DNA of 31,262 nt from a virus, in the IMG/VR virus record IMGVR_UViG_3300046538_000288, positions 1 to 31,262 of that record. The stretch is one strand, 5' to 3'. Shown piece by piece: positions 15,617 through 23,849 of this stretch. The position numbers and the translations under genes are program-made. How positions within the stretch are numbered: position 1 is the stretch's first letter; every line of letters begins with the position of its first letter. The notes under the pieces are model-generated. The model made no database searches, was not told the DNA's origin, and worked only from the letters and a program-made list of their open reading frames with translations.

Positions 15617-15640
15617 GAAAAGGCCCGCAGAGGCGGGCCT
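15617..15640 (-). terminator. Intrinsic terminator after the tail tube gene
   Basis: On the - strand AGGCCCGC, loop CTCT, GCGGGCCT, then TTTT. Placed between the tail tube and chaperone genes, it would give the tube gene a higher transcript level than downstream tail genes. Confidence 0.82.
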
Positions 15641-15662
15641 GGGATTTGGATTGACGATCGGC

Positions 15663-16595
15663 TTAGCGCACGATCAGGACGACTTCGTCGTTTCCGGTGT
15701 TCGGCTGGATGTCCAGCTTGCAGTTGAGCATCGTGATACCGTCGCTGTCGCTGAACGAGGGTTCCAGCACCTGGACCTTCGGCGCCGCCAGCTCAACGAT
15801 GTTGCCCGCCGTTTTGCCGTGTACCACTGCCAGCGTGCCGAGCGTGCCCTTCTCGATGGTGGTAAACCAGTCCTTGGTTGCGATGGATTCCAGCTCCATC
15901 ACGAACGAGCCCGTCGGCTGGCGATCAGTCACTTCGACCTTCTCCACGCCGATCAGATTGCGGTAGACCAGCTGGTTGGCCAGGTCGATGCTGACCGTCT
16001 GCACCTTGCCCGCGACGCCGTGCAGCGCGGCGGTAGGCGTATTGGACTTGTTGACTGCTACCGGATCTTTGAAACCGGAGTAGTCCACATCGGTCGGCAG
16101 GTCCGCATCGGTCGGCGTGCTATACAGGCCGATGAACTTGAACTTCATCACCGGGATGCCCTTGGCGTTCAGCTCGAAACTCACGGTGCCTTTGGCATCC
16201 GTCATCTTGCACAGGATGCCGTCCAGGTTGTAGTGCATCGTCACGAACTCCATCGAGTTCGATACCGGCGCGTACTGGACATCCACGCCCACGGTGATCG
16301 TCTCGCCCATCGCCGAGCCGCGCAGCAGCACGCCGTATGCGGGCACAGTGCCGGCGGCGCCGGCGCCGGCCAGTTCCACTTCGAACGAGATTTCGGCATG
16401 CACCGCCACCGCGACACTGCCCATATTGCCCAGGTACGGCTTGATGTTGTTCCGCTTCGCGAACTCGGCCGAAACTGGCTGCGCCGAAATGTTCATCGCC
16501 ATGATCGCGTTCGCGGCGCCGGTCGGGCCGGCATCGGTGCCGGCGATTGGTTGGATCTTGGCCAGCAACACGGCATTACGACTTTTCTTGCTCAT
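15663..16595 (-). CDS. Major tail tube protein
   Basis: A 310-residue beta-rich protein, probably the subunit of the tail tube. It starts MSKKSRNAVLLAKIQPIAGT, with the N-terminal GTDAGPTGAANAI typical of siphovirus tail tube proteins. A tube-type beta sandwich follows (FEVELAGAGAAGTVPAYGVL, NLDGILCKMTDAKGTVSFEL), then a C-terminal region (PTGSFVMELESIATKDW) ending in DIQPNTGNDEVVLIVR. Its place between the tail terminator and the chaperones fits this role. The ATG at 16595 has AAGGTGAG upstream. A terminator follows at once. Confidence 0.82.
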   Translation of the reverse strand: MSKKSRNAVLLAKIQPIAGTDAGPTGAANAIMAMNISAQPVSAEFAKRNNIKPYLGNMGSVAVAVHAEISFEVELAGAGAAGTVPAYGVLLRGSAMGETITVGVDVQYAPVSNSMEFVTMHYNLDGILCKMTDAKGTVSFELNAKGIPVMKFKFIGLYSTPTDADLPTDVDYSGFKDPVAVNKSNTPTAALHGVAGKVQTVSIDLANQLVYRNLIGVEKVEVTDRQPTGSFVMELESIATKDWFTTIEKGTLGTLAVVHGKTAGNIVELAAPKVQVLEPSFSDSDGITMLNCKLDIQPNTGNDEVVLIVR

Positions 16596-16755
16596 CGCTC
16601 ACCTTTCCTTCAGTTTTATGAAACTCCTGCGTTTCCTTGCTCGGGACACGCATCCCCGTCTGCGGGTCGCGCATATAGCTGCCGCCCTTGCCGGTATGGC
16701 TATCCGGCGCCACAACGACCTTGGCCGCGTGCTCCACAGCCGCTTTGTTCTTCAT
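16576..16755 (-). CDS. Small polar hypothetical protein between tail terminator and tail tube genes
   Basis: A 59-residue, highly charged protein (MKNKAAVEHAAKVVVAPDSH, MRDPQTGMRVPSKE, a Lys/Glu-rich end) with no recognised family. The ATG at 16755 has TTGGAGAG upstream and is preferred over the in-frame start at 16767, which would lie in the terminator's T run. It overlaps the tail tube start by 20 bp. A terminator lies just upstream (16767-16790), so it heads a sub-unit with the tube gene. Confidence 0.65.
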   Translation of the reverse strand: MKNKAAVEHAAKVVVAPDSHTGKGGSYMRDPQTGMRVPSKETQEFHKTEGKVSDEQEKS

Positions 16756-16766
16756 TTCGCTCTCCA

Positions 16767-16790
16767 ATAAAAATGGCCCGCGAACGGGCC
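16767..16790 (-). terminator. Intrinsic terminator before the tail tube sub-operon
   Basis: On the - strand GGCCCG, loop TTCG, CGGGCC, then ATTTTTATT. It isolates the head genes upstream from the tail tube transcript and implies read-through or a promoter downstream. Confidence 0.82.
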
Positions 16791-16811
16791 TGGTGAATGC
16801 TCGATCGCGGC

Positions 16812-17156
16812 TTATCGACGCGAGCGGAGCCGGAAGTTCTGGACATAGGCGTACACATTTGCCTCGCCCTGGTAGTCGGCGTCGCCGGAGAACTCGTCAC
16901 CGAGGAAGCCTTCAAGCGCCTCCATGGCCGCCAGTACTGCCGACTTCAACGCATTGATCTCGGCTCGGCTTCGAGCCAGCGTGGTCACTACAACGTCGTG
17001 CTGGTCGTAGCCGCCGCCAAGCACCCAGCCTGACTCCGGATTTCCGGAGACTTCGAACACCAGGGCCGGCCAGGTCGGCCGCTCCGGCAATTCAACGGCG
17101 TGGGTGTTCGGAAGCACCGCCGACAGGGCGGCGTTCACAATCTGGTCAATGGTCAT
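16812..17156 (-). CDS. Tail terminator protein (gpU-like)
   Basis: A 114-residue protein starting MTIDQIVNAALSAVLPNTHA, with alternating strands (WPALVFEVSG, DVVVTTLARS) and a central helix (ALKSAVLAAMEALEGF). Size, fold pattern and position, immediately after the HK97-gp10-like gene and before the tail tube gene, match tail terminator/completion proteins of the lambda gpU or DUF3168 type, which cap the tail tube. The ATG at 17156 overlaps the preceding stop by 4 bp. Confidence 0.65.
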   Translation of the reverse strand: MTIDQIVNAALSAVLPNTHAVELPERPTWPALVFEVSGNPESGWVLGGGYDQHDVVVTTLARSRAEINALKSAVLAAMEALEGFLGDEFSGDADYQGEANVYAYVQNFRLRSRR

Positions 17157-17671
17157 TTGGCGTTCGCCTTCCTTATCGCAGCGTCAAGCCGCCGCGCCAT
17201 CGCATCGATGGCTTCTTGCTGCTTGTTCTCCAGGGCCGGCACAATGAACGGCGTGGCCTCCACCCGTCGCGTCGCCCCGTCGCGCTTCCTGCGCCCGTTG
17301 CCGGCGTAAACGTTGCGCCCCTTCTCCAGGAACCACCAGTAGAAGGGATCGTTGACATACACGCTGGTCACGCGGCCGTTCTTGCCGACCACCAGCTTCT
17401 TGGGCGAGTTCTTTCCCATAGCACGGCCCTGTCGAACGCCCAGGTTGTACTGCGTCGTGCCCGCTGGTGTCCGTTCACGCTTGATCACGATGTTCTGGAT
17501 CAGCGCGCCGGTGAGGCGTAGGCCCTGCGCTTGCGCCACGGATCGCGCCTCCTTGCGGAGCACACCACCGGCAGCCGCCACCATTAGCCGTGAAGTGCGC
17601 AGCCGCATATCGTCGGCCACACCACGAAATGCCGTGCGGAGCTCACTGAGTCCGCTCATACGCTCGGTCAT
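17153..17671 (-). CDS. HK97 gp10-like head-tail/tail completion protein
   Basis: A 172-residue protein of the HK97 gp10 family. It starts MTERMSGLSELRTAFRGVAD, with a basic helical N-terminal half and the family's later region VYVNDPFYWWFLEKGRNVYA, then PFIVPALENKQQEAIDAMAR. The F-Y-x-x-F-L-E-x-G-x-x pattern followed by a P-F-x-x-P-A-x helix is the recognisable signature. It is thought to act at the neck, joining the tail to the head. ATG at 17671, overlapping the head-closure stop as ATGA. Confidence 0.85.
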   Translation of the reverse strand: MTERMSGLSELRTAFRGVADDMRLRTSRLMVAAAGGVLRKEARSVAQAQGLRLTGALIQNIVIKRERTPAGTTQYNLGVRQGRAMGKNSPKKLVVGKNGRVTSVYVNDPFYWWFLEKGRNVYAGNGRRKRDGATRRVEATPFIVPALENKQQEAIDAMARRLDAAIRKANAK

Positions 17672-18003
17672 GGCGCCGGCCCCTCCTGCAGATCGCAGGT
17701 CAGCAGCATCTCGCGCCGCTGGCCCCGAACGTCATTGACATGGCGGATGTTGTACACCTGCCCGTCGTAAACGATTCGCAGGGCCGCAGTGACGCCCGCC
17801 CTGTACCAGATCAGGAATTCCGTCCGGGCCTGGCCGCTCTCGCCGCCGTGCTTTGTCACCGCCGACTCGCCGCCCGATAGGTTCCGCACGCCCGCCCACA
17901 CCTTGACGACGTCGGCCCAGGTGCGCACCGTCCCACCGAAGCTATCTTTCGTCACCAGCGGGCCCTGCAGCCTGATGCGCCGATCCTTTGCCCCGGCCCG
18001 CAT
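17668..18003 (-). CDS. Head-tail adaptor / head closure protein (SPP1 gp16-like)
   Basis: A 111-residue beta-barrel-like protein with the family opening MRAGAKDRRIRLQGPLVTKD and the conserved W-A-x-V-x-x-L-S-G-x-E core (VWAGVRNLSGGESA), then FLIWYRAGVTAALRIVYDGQ and VYNIRHVNDVRGQRREMLL. These are the usual features of phage head-tail joining proteins that seal the connector. The ATG at 18003 overlaps the connector stop as ATGA. Confidence 0.85.
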   Translation of the reverse strand: MRAGAKDRRIRLQGPLVTKDSFGGTVRTWADVVKVWAGVRNLSGGESAVTKHGGESGQARTEFLIWYRAGVTAALRIVYDGQVYNIRHVNDVRGQRREMLLTCDLQEGPAP

Positions 18004-18359
18004 CAGACACCCATCCCGATGCGATGCGGACGGAGCAGGAAGCGCGCGCCGTTGGGCAGCTCCACGACACTGATGCCTACTACCGTGTCCTCACGGTTCA
18101 CATAGAAGTGCCCCAGCGTGAGCAGCATGGCCGCGCGGATCGTGTCGGTGACGACCAGCGGGGCGACGCCGGCAGTACCGGCCAGCACCGCCGCCTGCAG
18201 CTCGGCCTCGGTCTCGTACACCTGGCGATTTATGAAGTCGATGGCCGCGCCGACAGCGGCGCCGATATAAATCGGCAACACCAGCGACTCAGGGTCGTCA
18301 TCAGGCGCCGCATCGATGCGCAGATGCTGCCGGGCCAACTCAAGGCTGATCAGGCTCAT
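18003..18359 (-). CDS. Head-tail connector protein (HK97 gp6-like)
   Basis: A 118-residue, mainly helical protein. MSLISLELARQHLRIDAAPD, DPESLVLPIYIGAAVGAAID and FINRQVYE, then TDTIRAAMLLTLGHFYVNRE and a C-terminal loop with RFLLRPHRIGMGV are typical of gp6/gp15-like connectors that form a ring under the portal. The ATG at 18359 is chosen because homology-like sequence begins there; the frame is open far upstream but that part overlaps the preceding gene. Confidence 0.85.
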   Translation of the reverse strand: MSLISLELARQHLRIDAAPDDDPESLVLPIYIGAAVGAAIDFINRQVYETEAELQAAVLAGTAGVAPLVVTDTIRAAMLLTLGHFYVNREDTVVGISVVELPNGARFLLRPHRIGMGV

Positions 18360-18780
18360 CGCCCGTCCCTGCCGGAGCGGCCGGTGCATCAGCACCAGGT
18401 TCCGGTTCCGCGCCCGCCTGACCTTGCGCTTCTTGCTCCGGCGCAACGCCGGCCAGTTGGCCCGCGCCTGCGTCAGCCGCCACGCTGGCGTTGGCATGCT
18501 GGTCCGCAGGCGCTGACTGGGCGCGGCTGCGCGACGCGGCGTGTTTCTTCGGATTGCCGGCAGCGGGCTTTTGTGCAGACGTCTGCACAAACACCGGATC
18601 GGCGACGCCCGAATGCGATTCGACGACAGGCAGTGCAGACGTCTGCACATCGGCCAGAGGTCGCGCAATGCCCAAGCGCACCAGTTCTTCGCCACGCAGC
18701 TTGGGCACGTCGCGCAGGATCACGCCGCGCCGCACCCACTCCTTACCGTCGCGATGGGGTTTAATGATTTCGATATTCAT
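18340..18780 (-). CDS. Hypothetical head-region protein with two palindrome insertions
   Basis: A 146-residue protein of unknown function between the capsid and connector genes. The first ~42 residues (MNIEIIKPHRDGKEWVRRGV, RGEELVRLGIARPL) form a compact, conserved-looking unit. From about 43 on the protein is low complexity, rich in Ala, Gln, Pro and Gly. Two copies of the 16-bp palindrome fall in this part in the same frame and both encode VQTSA (ADVQTSALP and FVQTSAQKP). The tail looks disordered, which may explain why insertions are tolerated. The ATG at 18780 has no good Shine-Dalgarno; a 9-bp hairpin (18787-18809) lies 6 bases upstream. It overlaps the connector start by 20 bp. Confidence 0.7.
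   Translation of the reverse strand: MNIEIIKPHRDGKEWVRRGVILRDVPKLRGEELVRLGIARPLADVQTSALPVVESHSGVADPVFVQTSAQKPAAGNPKKHAASRSRAQSAPADQHANASVAADAGAGQLAGVAPEQEAQGQAGAEPEPGADAPAAPAGTGDEPDQP
18573..18588. repeat. Dispersed palindrome copy 4 (GTGCAGACGTCTGCAC)
   Basis: A perfect copy inside the 18340-18780 gene, encoding VQTSA on the - strand. It is 60 bp from copy 5 in the same gene. Confidence 0.95.
18633..18648. repeat. Dispersed palindrome copy 5 (GTGCAGACGTCTGCAC)
   Basis: A perfect copy inside the 18340-18780 gene, again encoding VQTSA in the - strand frame. Confidence 0.95.
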
Positions 18781-18786
18781 GTTGTT

Positions 18787-18809
18787 CACGGACGGGCGTG
18801 CCGTCCGTG
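18787..18809 (-). other. Hairpin between capsid and downstream gene
   Basis: A perfect 9-bp inverted repeat, CACGGACGG / CCGTCCGTG, around a 5-nt loop. It lacks a T run, so it is not an intrinsic terminator. It lies after the capsid stop and just before the ATG at 18780, where it could stabilise capsid mRNA or hinder translation of the next gene. Confidence 0.6.
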
Positions 18810-18823
18810 CTCCGTGTTGGGGA

Positions 18824-20023
18824 TTACTTGCGCAGTTCGCCGGTGACGAACGATTCAGGACGGTAGACCGCCAGTGCCATGCGTTCTTCCGCCAGGACAG
18901 TGACAGCACCCTTGACGAAGTTCTCGCCATCTTCGGTCGACACCTGCACGGTGGCTTCTTCGCGGTCGAACAGCTGGGAACCCAGCGCGAAGGAGCCCAC
19001 GAGGAATTCATTCTCCGGGATCGCGGTCGTATCGATCACCGGCACACGCCACATCAGCGGCTTGTCGCTGGTGCCCAGGTTGACCCACACATACTGGCCG
19101 GTCGAATCCTTCTGCAGCTCGATGTCGGCCCAGTCGGTCGGGTTGAGCACGATACCGGTCGCGCGGAACTGCGCCAGGCGCACCTGCAGAATCGCCTTGC
19201 GCAGGATGTCGATCGGCGTATCGCCGACCTTGCGGCGCACTTCCTGGAACAGCGTCGCTTGCGGCAGCAGGCCCAGCAGATTGGTGCCGGTGCCGTCGCC
19301 GCCCAGGATCTGCTCTTCTTCCTCATACTTCAGGCCGTACACCATGATGCCGTCGATGAAGGTCTGCAGTTGCGGTACATCCTTCAGGATTTCGCGCGAG
19401 GCTGGCAGCCAGTGGCCGATGGTGCGCACGTTGGCGGTCTTGAGGCCGAACGTGAGCTCGGACTGGGCGCGCTTTGCCAGCTCGGCCACCGTGCCGGCGT
19501 TGTTGGTGAAGCCCGTTACTTGCACGTATTCGACAGCATTGCTCTCGGTGCGGCCCGGCATGATCAGGTCGCGCACGGTCATTTCGCGCTCCGGCAGCGC
19601 CAGGATGCCCTCGATACGCTCCGGACGCACGGCAGCGCCACCGGAAGCCGGGGTCAGCGAGCTGATCGCCTTGACGCCAATGCTGGCGCGGCCACCGCGT
19701 GCGCCCTTGCCCTGCAGCGCCTTGAAGTCGTCCGAGTCGGTGAAGGTCTTGCCCAGCGACTTGACCTGCGTTTCGTCCCCGCCTGGACGGCGCGCCATCT
19801 TCTGCTCGACGTCCTGCATGCGCGCCAGCAGGTCATTGCCCGCTTCGGACAGCTTTTCCAGCGCCGACTTCGTTTCGGTGGACACGGTGCCCAGGTTCTT
19901 GATTTCCGCCGTTGCCTTCTCGCACCAGGTCTTGATTTCAGTATCGCGCTGCTTCAGCGAGTCGCTCAGGGCTTTCAGCTCCAGCTTGTCGTCCTGACGC
20001 TCGCCAGCATTCTTGTGTTCCAT
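18824..20023 (-). CDS. HK97-type major capsid protein
   Basis: A 399-residue capsid protein precursor. The first ~100 residues are a charged coiled coil (KLELKALSDSLKQRDTEIKT, TKSALEKLSEAGNDLLARMQ), as in the HK97 delta scaffold domain that the protease removes. The mature part begins around residue 115-130 (ASIGVKAISSLTPASGGAAV) and shows the HK97 fold landmarks TNNAGTVAELAKRAQSELTF, VRTIGHWLPASREILKDVPQ, the Y-E-E-E-x-x-x-x-G-x-G-x-G-x-x-x-x-G-L segment and the terminal ALAVYRPESFVTGEL. The ATG at 20023 is the start best spaced from TTTTTAAGGA; another ATG two codons upstream is too close to it. Confidence 0.95.
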   Translation of the reverse strand: MEHKNAGERQDDKLELKALSDSLKQRDTEIKTWCEKATAEIKNLGTVSTETKSALEKLSEAGNDLLARMQDVEQKMARRPGGDETQVKSLGKTFTDSDDFKALQGKGARGGRASIGVKAISSLTPASGGAAVRPERIEGILALPEREMTVRDLIMPGRTESNAVEYVQVTGFTNNAGTVAELAKRAQSELTFGLKTANVRTIGHWLPASREILKDVPQLQTFIDGIMVYGLKYEEEEQILGGDGTGTNLLGLLPQATLFQEVRRKVGDTPIDILRKAILQVRLAQFRATGIVLNPTDWADIELQKDSTGQYVWVNLGTSDKPLMWRVPVIDTTAIPENEFLVGSFALGSQLFDREEATVQVSTEDGENFVKGAVTVLAEERMALAVYRPESFVTGELRK

Positions 20024-20033
20024 GTACATGTCC

Positions 20034-20723
20034 TTAAAAAGAGAGGGAAGGAAGGGAGAAACTGCTGGCCTGCGCAACCAGCGCGGACAGCTCTTGTGCA
20101 TCGGCGCCGGCGGGCGCTTGCAGCAGGTGTTTCAGGCCATGCTCCGCAATGGAGGCGGCCTGGTATCGGGTGAAACCGTTGTGCAGCAGGAGGCTCTTGA
20201 ATTCCTCCTCGTTCGGCAGCGTGCCGTGCGCGATACTCGACTTGACCGCCTCGATGCGCGCCTCGTCGTTGGCCGGCGTGGTGACGATGCTGATCTCCAC
20301 GAGCTCTAGCTCCTTGAGCGTGCGCACGCGGGTGACTTCGTTATAGCTGTCGTCGATCACGTAGTAGCCGATGGACAGGCCCGTGATGGACTTGGACTTC
20401 ATGCCGCGATACGCCAGGCGCGCGTACTCGGAATCGTCCAGCCACAGCTCGCCGTCGCCGACCAGGCCGTGCGCGTCCTCCTTGAGGTTCGTCCACGAGC
20501 CGATCGGCTCACCCTGGCGGTGCTGCCACAAGATCGGCAGCGCGCGGCCTTTCGCCGCCAGCTCTTCCAGCGACTTCTGAAACGCCCCTGGCGCCACCAC
20601 TTCGCGGTAACTGTCCACCACGCCGAAGACGGAGCCATAGCCAGTAAAAATGCCGCCCTCGACTACAGACTTCACGTCCAGGTCAAAGGCGCGTACTTTG
20701 TAACTTCCGCTCTTACGATTCAC
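20034..20723 (-). CDS. Prohead maturation protease (HK97/U35 family)
   Basis: A 229-residue serine protease that would cleave the capsid delta domain during head maturation. It shows DLDVKSVVEGGIFTGYGSVF, FGVVDSYREVVAPGAFQKSL, the catalytic His68 in LPILWQHRQGEPIG and catalytic Ser117 in SKSITGLSIGY, followed by LELVEISIVTTPAN, all typical of the family. GTG at 20723 with GGAGG 6 bases upstream is the likely start, rather than the in-frame TTG at 20735, which lies at that ribosome binding site. It overlaps the portal gene end by 11 bp and lies directly before its capsid substrate. Confidence 0.92.
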   Translation of the reverse strand: MNRKSGSYKVRAFDLDVKSVVEGGIFTGYGSVFGVVDSYREVVAPGAFQKSLEELAAKGRALPILWQHRQGEPIGSWTNLKEDAHGLVGDGELWLDDSEYARLAYRGMKSKSITGLSIGYYVIDDSYNEVTRVRTLKELELVEISIVTTPANDEARIEAVKSSIAHGTLPNEEEFKSLLLHNGFTRYQAASIAEHGLKHLLQAPAGADAQELSALVAQASSFSLPSLSF

Positions 20724-22002
20724 TGTTCCCTCCAATGGCCGGTAGCTCCAGCCAGTTCAAAATTGCATCCTTGGCTGCCTTGGCGGCGGAGACCGCCTTG
20801 CCCAGCAGCCGCAGCGGCACCAGGTTGCTTTGCACCGTCAGTTCGTCGCCGCCATCTAACGGCGGCCGGTTCTCCAGCTCGCGGATTTCGTTGCGCGTCA
20901 GCCAGCCGTTCTGCGCACCGGAGGCGTAGAGCGCAGCGCGGCCCGCCGAGTCGGCACGCAGCAGCCCTTCCAGGCTGAATTCGGCGAAGTAGCGGCGCCG
21001 CTCGACCGGCGACAGCAGGCTGCGCGCAATGCCCTGCTCGATGCGGGTCAGGTAGGGGCGAAGCGCAAACGTCAGGAAGGCCTGCATCTGCTGCTCCAGG
21101 GCGGTCGGATAGTTCGAGGACTTTTCCGTGTGGCCGATCATGAACGGCGGCGTGCGGAACCAGCGGCAGATTTCCTCGACGTTGAAGGCGCGTGTCTGCA
21201 GCATCTGCGCGTCCTGTGGACTGAGCGACAGCGGCATGTACTTCATGCCGGCCTCCAGCACCATGATCTTGCCGGTGTTCGCCACGCCGGCCAGCTGGTC
21301 GGCGATCGACTCGCGGACCTCCTGGCGTTGACCTGGCTTCAAGGTCTGCTCAGTGCTGAGCGCGCCGCCGGCACGCAGGCCATTGGCGAACATCTTGCCG
21401 CTCGCCTCGTCCGCGGCCATCGCCAGACCGATGGTGTTGCGCGCATGGGCGATCGGTGACAGACCGACCAGGCCGTCGATCCCGAAGCCCTTGATATGGA
21501 AGATCTCGGCCTCGCGATAGTTGAATGTGCCCTTGGAGGTCTTGTACACGTACAGCGGCGCACCGTACTCATCGAGCTTGACGGTCATCCACTCCGGGTT
21601 CAGCGGATCAAGGCTGACGATGCGCCCGCCTGAATAAGTCTTCAGGGCGTAAGCGTTGCCCCACAGGCACAATTGCGCCACCACCGCTTCCCAGAACTCC
21701 ACCGCGCTCATGTTGGCGTTCGGAGCGCTGTGCACCAGGGCGTACAGCCAATGCTCGCGCGCGACAACCCGCCGGCCCTTCGCATCCCGCTCGTAGACCT
21801 GCAGCGGCAGCGTCGCAATCGTCTCGGAAATCAGCCGCACACAGGCCCACACCGTGGCGACCTGCAGCGCCGCCTGGACGTTGACCGCCTTGCCCGAGTG
21901 AGAACTACCGCCGGCACGGCCAGTCAGGATGCGCACCGTGCCGCCCAGCGACTTGATCAGCCAGCGCTGCGCACGGCGCGTGGCCAAGGAAAGAATACTC
22001 AT
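20713..22002 (-). CDS. Portal protein (HK97 gp3-like)
   Basis: A 429-residue portal protein forming the DNA entry ring at one head vertex. Typical stretches are VATVWACVRLISETIATLPL, WLYALVHSAPNANMSAVEFW, LCLWGNAYALKTY, VGLSPIAHARNTIGLAMAAD, FNVEEICRWFRTPPFMIGHT, YPTALEQQMQAFLTFALRPY and a C-terminal LTRNEIRELENRPPLDGGDE. The length and motif order are normal for the family. The ATG at 22002 overlaps the large terminase stop as ATGA. Confidence 0.95.
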   Translation of the reverse strand: MSILSLATRRAQRWLIKSLGGTVRILTGRAGGSSHSGKAVNVQAALQVATVWACVRLISETIATLPLQVYERDAKGRRVVAREHWLYALVHSAPNANMSAVEFWEAVVAQLCLWGNAYALKTYSGGRIVSLDPLNPEWMTVKLDEYGAPLYVYKTSKGTFNYREAEIFHIKGFGIDGLVGLSPIAHARNTIGLAMAADEASGKMFANGLRAGGALSTEQTLKPGQRQEVRESIADQLAGVANTGKIMVLEAGMKYMPLSLSPQDAQMLQTRAFNVEEICRWFRTPPFMIGHTEKSSNYPTALEQQMQAFLTFALRPYLTRIEQGIARSLLSPVERRRYFAEFSLEGLLRADSAGRAALYASGAQNGWLTRNEIRELENRPPLDGGDELTVQSNLVPLRLLGKAVSAAKAAKDAILNWLELPAIGGNSES

Positions 22003-23849
22003 ACGATCACCGGGTTAGAAATGAAGTCATCGAAGTTGCCCTCGTCGCTTTCGGCAACGGCACGGCTCAGCGCCATGACGGTCGCGACAACGCAGTCGAT
22101 CCGCCCGTTGGCGTTCGACTTCTTTTTGTCAGGCCTGTAATTGCCGTTCGTGTCGAACAGCAGCGCGGTGTTGCTGGCGCACCAGCGCAGCACGGGGTTC
22201 CCGCCGTGCTGGAAGTGCTTGCCGTAAACCAGCTCTTCCAGCTTCTTGCTGCCGGGGTACATGCCGCCGGTGTTCTGCGGCACTTCCACCAGGGGCACGC
22301 CCTTGTCCAGCAGTTCGTTGGCCAGCTGCAGCGCGTTCCAGCGGTCGAAGCCAATTTCGACCGCGTCGTAGTCGCGCACGGCCTGCAGGATCTGCTCGCG
22401 CACCGGCCCGTAGTCCGTGACGTTGCCCTCGGTCGCCGTCAGCCAGCGGCCCTTTACCCACGCCTCATAGGGTGCGGCATCGTCGGCGGACTGCGTGTCC
22501 ACTTTTTCCTGCGGACACCAGGTCCAGACCAGCACGTACCAGTCGCCATCCTCGTCATCCGGCGGGAACACAAGTGAGAACGACGTCAGGTCGCGTGTCG
22601 ATCCGAGATCGAGGCCGCCGTAACAGCGCCGCCCCTTCAACACACCAGGATCGAATTTCCGTTTGCCGTGATCCCACACCGCCATGTCGAACCAGCCATC
22701 GGCGCTGTTGCACCAGATGTTCAGATCCTTGGTGAAGAAGTTGACGCGGGCGCCGGGCATCGCCGCGGCTTTGCGCGCCTGGGCGCGCATGTATTCGACC
22801 GTCTTGGACAGGCCCAGGCCGGGGTTGGCCTTGATCCAGTTGCGCTCATCGAACGGGTCGTCGTCCTTGTCCAACGTATAGACGTAGCCGAAGAAGCTGT
22901 CGTCCTTGCGCCGTCCCTCCAGCACCGAGATCAGATAGTCGCGCTGCTCGGTGCAAATACCGTCCAGGATAAAGCCGGCGGTCGTGATCGCGGACAGCAG
23001 CGGCTGCGGACGCGCACCGAGCGCCGACTCCATCACGTCCCACACATCGCGGTGCTTCTGCGCGTGCAGCTCATCGAACAAAATGGCCGAGGGGTTCAGG
23101 CCGTCCAGGTTCTCGGCGTTGGCCGGCAGCGGCAGGAACACCGAGTTGTCGTCCAGCTCGACCTTTTCGTGGTTCAGGCCGGCGTAGATCTTGAACGAGC
23201 GCGCCACGCCTGGCGAACGTTTCGCCCAGCGCCTGATATTGTCAAACGCCGGCTTGAACACCGTCATTGCCTGGTTGCGTGTGGTCGCTACCGCGTAGAC
23301 CTCGGCGCCGGCCTCGCCATCCATCGAGAACAGGTAAGCGCCCTGCGGCCCCTTCCAGGTGCTCTTGCCGTTCTTGCGCGCGACCTCTTCATATGCCCGA
23401 CTGAACCGGCGGCCGCCATCGCTGGCACGGCGCCAGCCATACAGCACCGCCGTCCAGAATTGCTGCCAAGGATCCAGCAAGATCGGCTTGCCGGCCAGCG
23501 GTCCCTTAATGTGGACGAAGAAGCGCTGAATGTAGTCGATGATGTGGCGGCCATGCTCCGGCGAAAAATACACACCGCGATACGCGCCGTCCACCAGATC
23601 CTGGTAGTGACGCTGTACGGCCAGGTATACGTACCGGCCAACGGCGATCTCGCCGCGCAGCACTGGCAGACCGTACACCGTGTCCCACTCATGCAGGACT
23701 TCCGGTATCAGTGACTGGAGCTTTTTCGCGGAGAGCTTATGCCGTGATTTACGAGGCTTGCGAACAGGTCGTCCTGCTGCCCCTGCGGCCCCGTGTCCTT
23801 GCGCACGCGCGCCAGGGACGGAATTGTTAAGCACGCTTTCGGCAACCAT
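21999..23849 (-). CDS. Large terminase subunit
   Basis: A 616-residue DNA-packaging motor and nuclease. The ATPase part has a Walker A-like loop ARKNGKST (157-164), Walker B AILFDELH (255-262) and a coupling motif region LLSAITTAG. The nuclease part begins around residue 395 with an acidic GGLDLGSTRDL and contains VEIGFDRWNALQLANELL and NGRIDCVVATVMALSRAV. This arrangement matches the HK97/P27-associated TerL group. The ATG at 23849 has GGAG upstream. The first ~47 residues overlap the small terminase gene by 142 bp in another frame and are low complexity (GARAQGHGAAGAAGRPV), so the true start could be slightly further in. Confidence 0.95.
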   Translation of the reverse strand: MVAESVLNNSVPGARAQGHGAAGAAGRPVRKPRKSRHKLSAKKLQSLIPEVLHEWDTVYGLPVLRGEIAVGRYVYLAVQRHYQDLVDGAYRGVYFSPEHGRHIIDYIQRFFVHIKGPLAGKPILLDPWQQFWTAVLYGWRRASDGGRRFSRAYEEVARKNGKSTWKGPQGAYLFSMDGEAGAEVYAVATTRNQAMTVFKPAFDNIRRWAKRSPGVARSFKIYAGLNHEKVELDDNSVFLPLPANAENLDGLNPSAILFDELHAQKHRDVWDVMESALGARPQPLLSAITTAGFILDGICTEQRDYLISVLEGRRKDDSFFGYVYTLDKDDDPFDERNWIKANPGLGLSKTVEYMRAQARKAAAMPGARVNFFTKDLNIWCNSADGWFDMAVWDHGKRKFDPGVLKGRRCYGGLDLGSTRDLTSFSLVFPPDDEDGDWYVLVWTWCPQEKVDTQSADDAAPYEAWVKGRWLTATEGNVTDYGPVREQILQAVRDYDAVEIGFDRWNALQLANELLDKGVPLVEVPQNTGGMYPGSKKLEELVYGKHFQHGGNPVLRWCASNTALLFDTNGNYRPDKKKSNANGRIDCVVATVMALSRAVAESDEGNFDDFISNPVIV

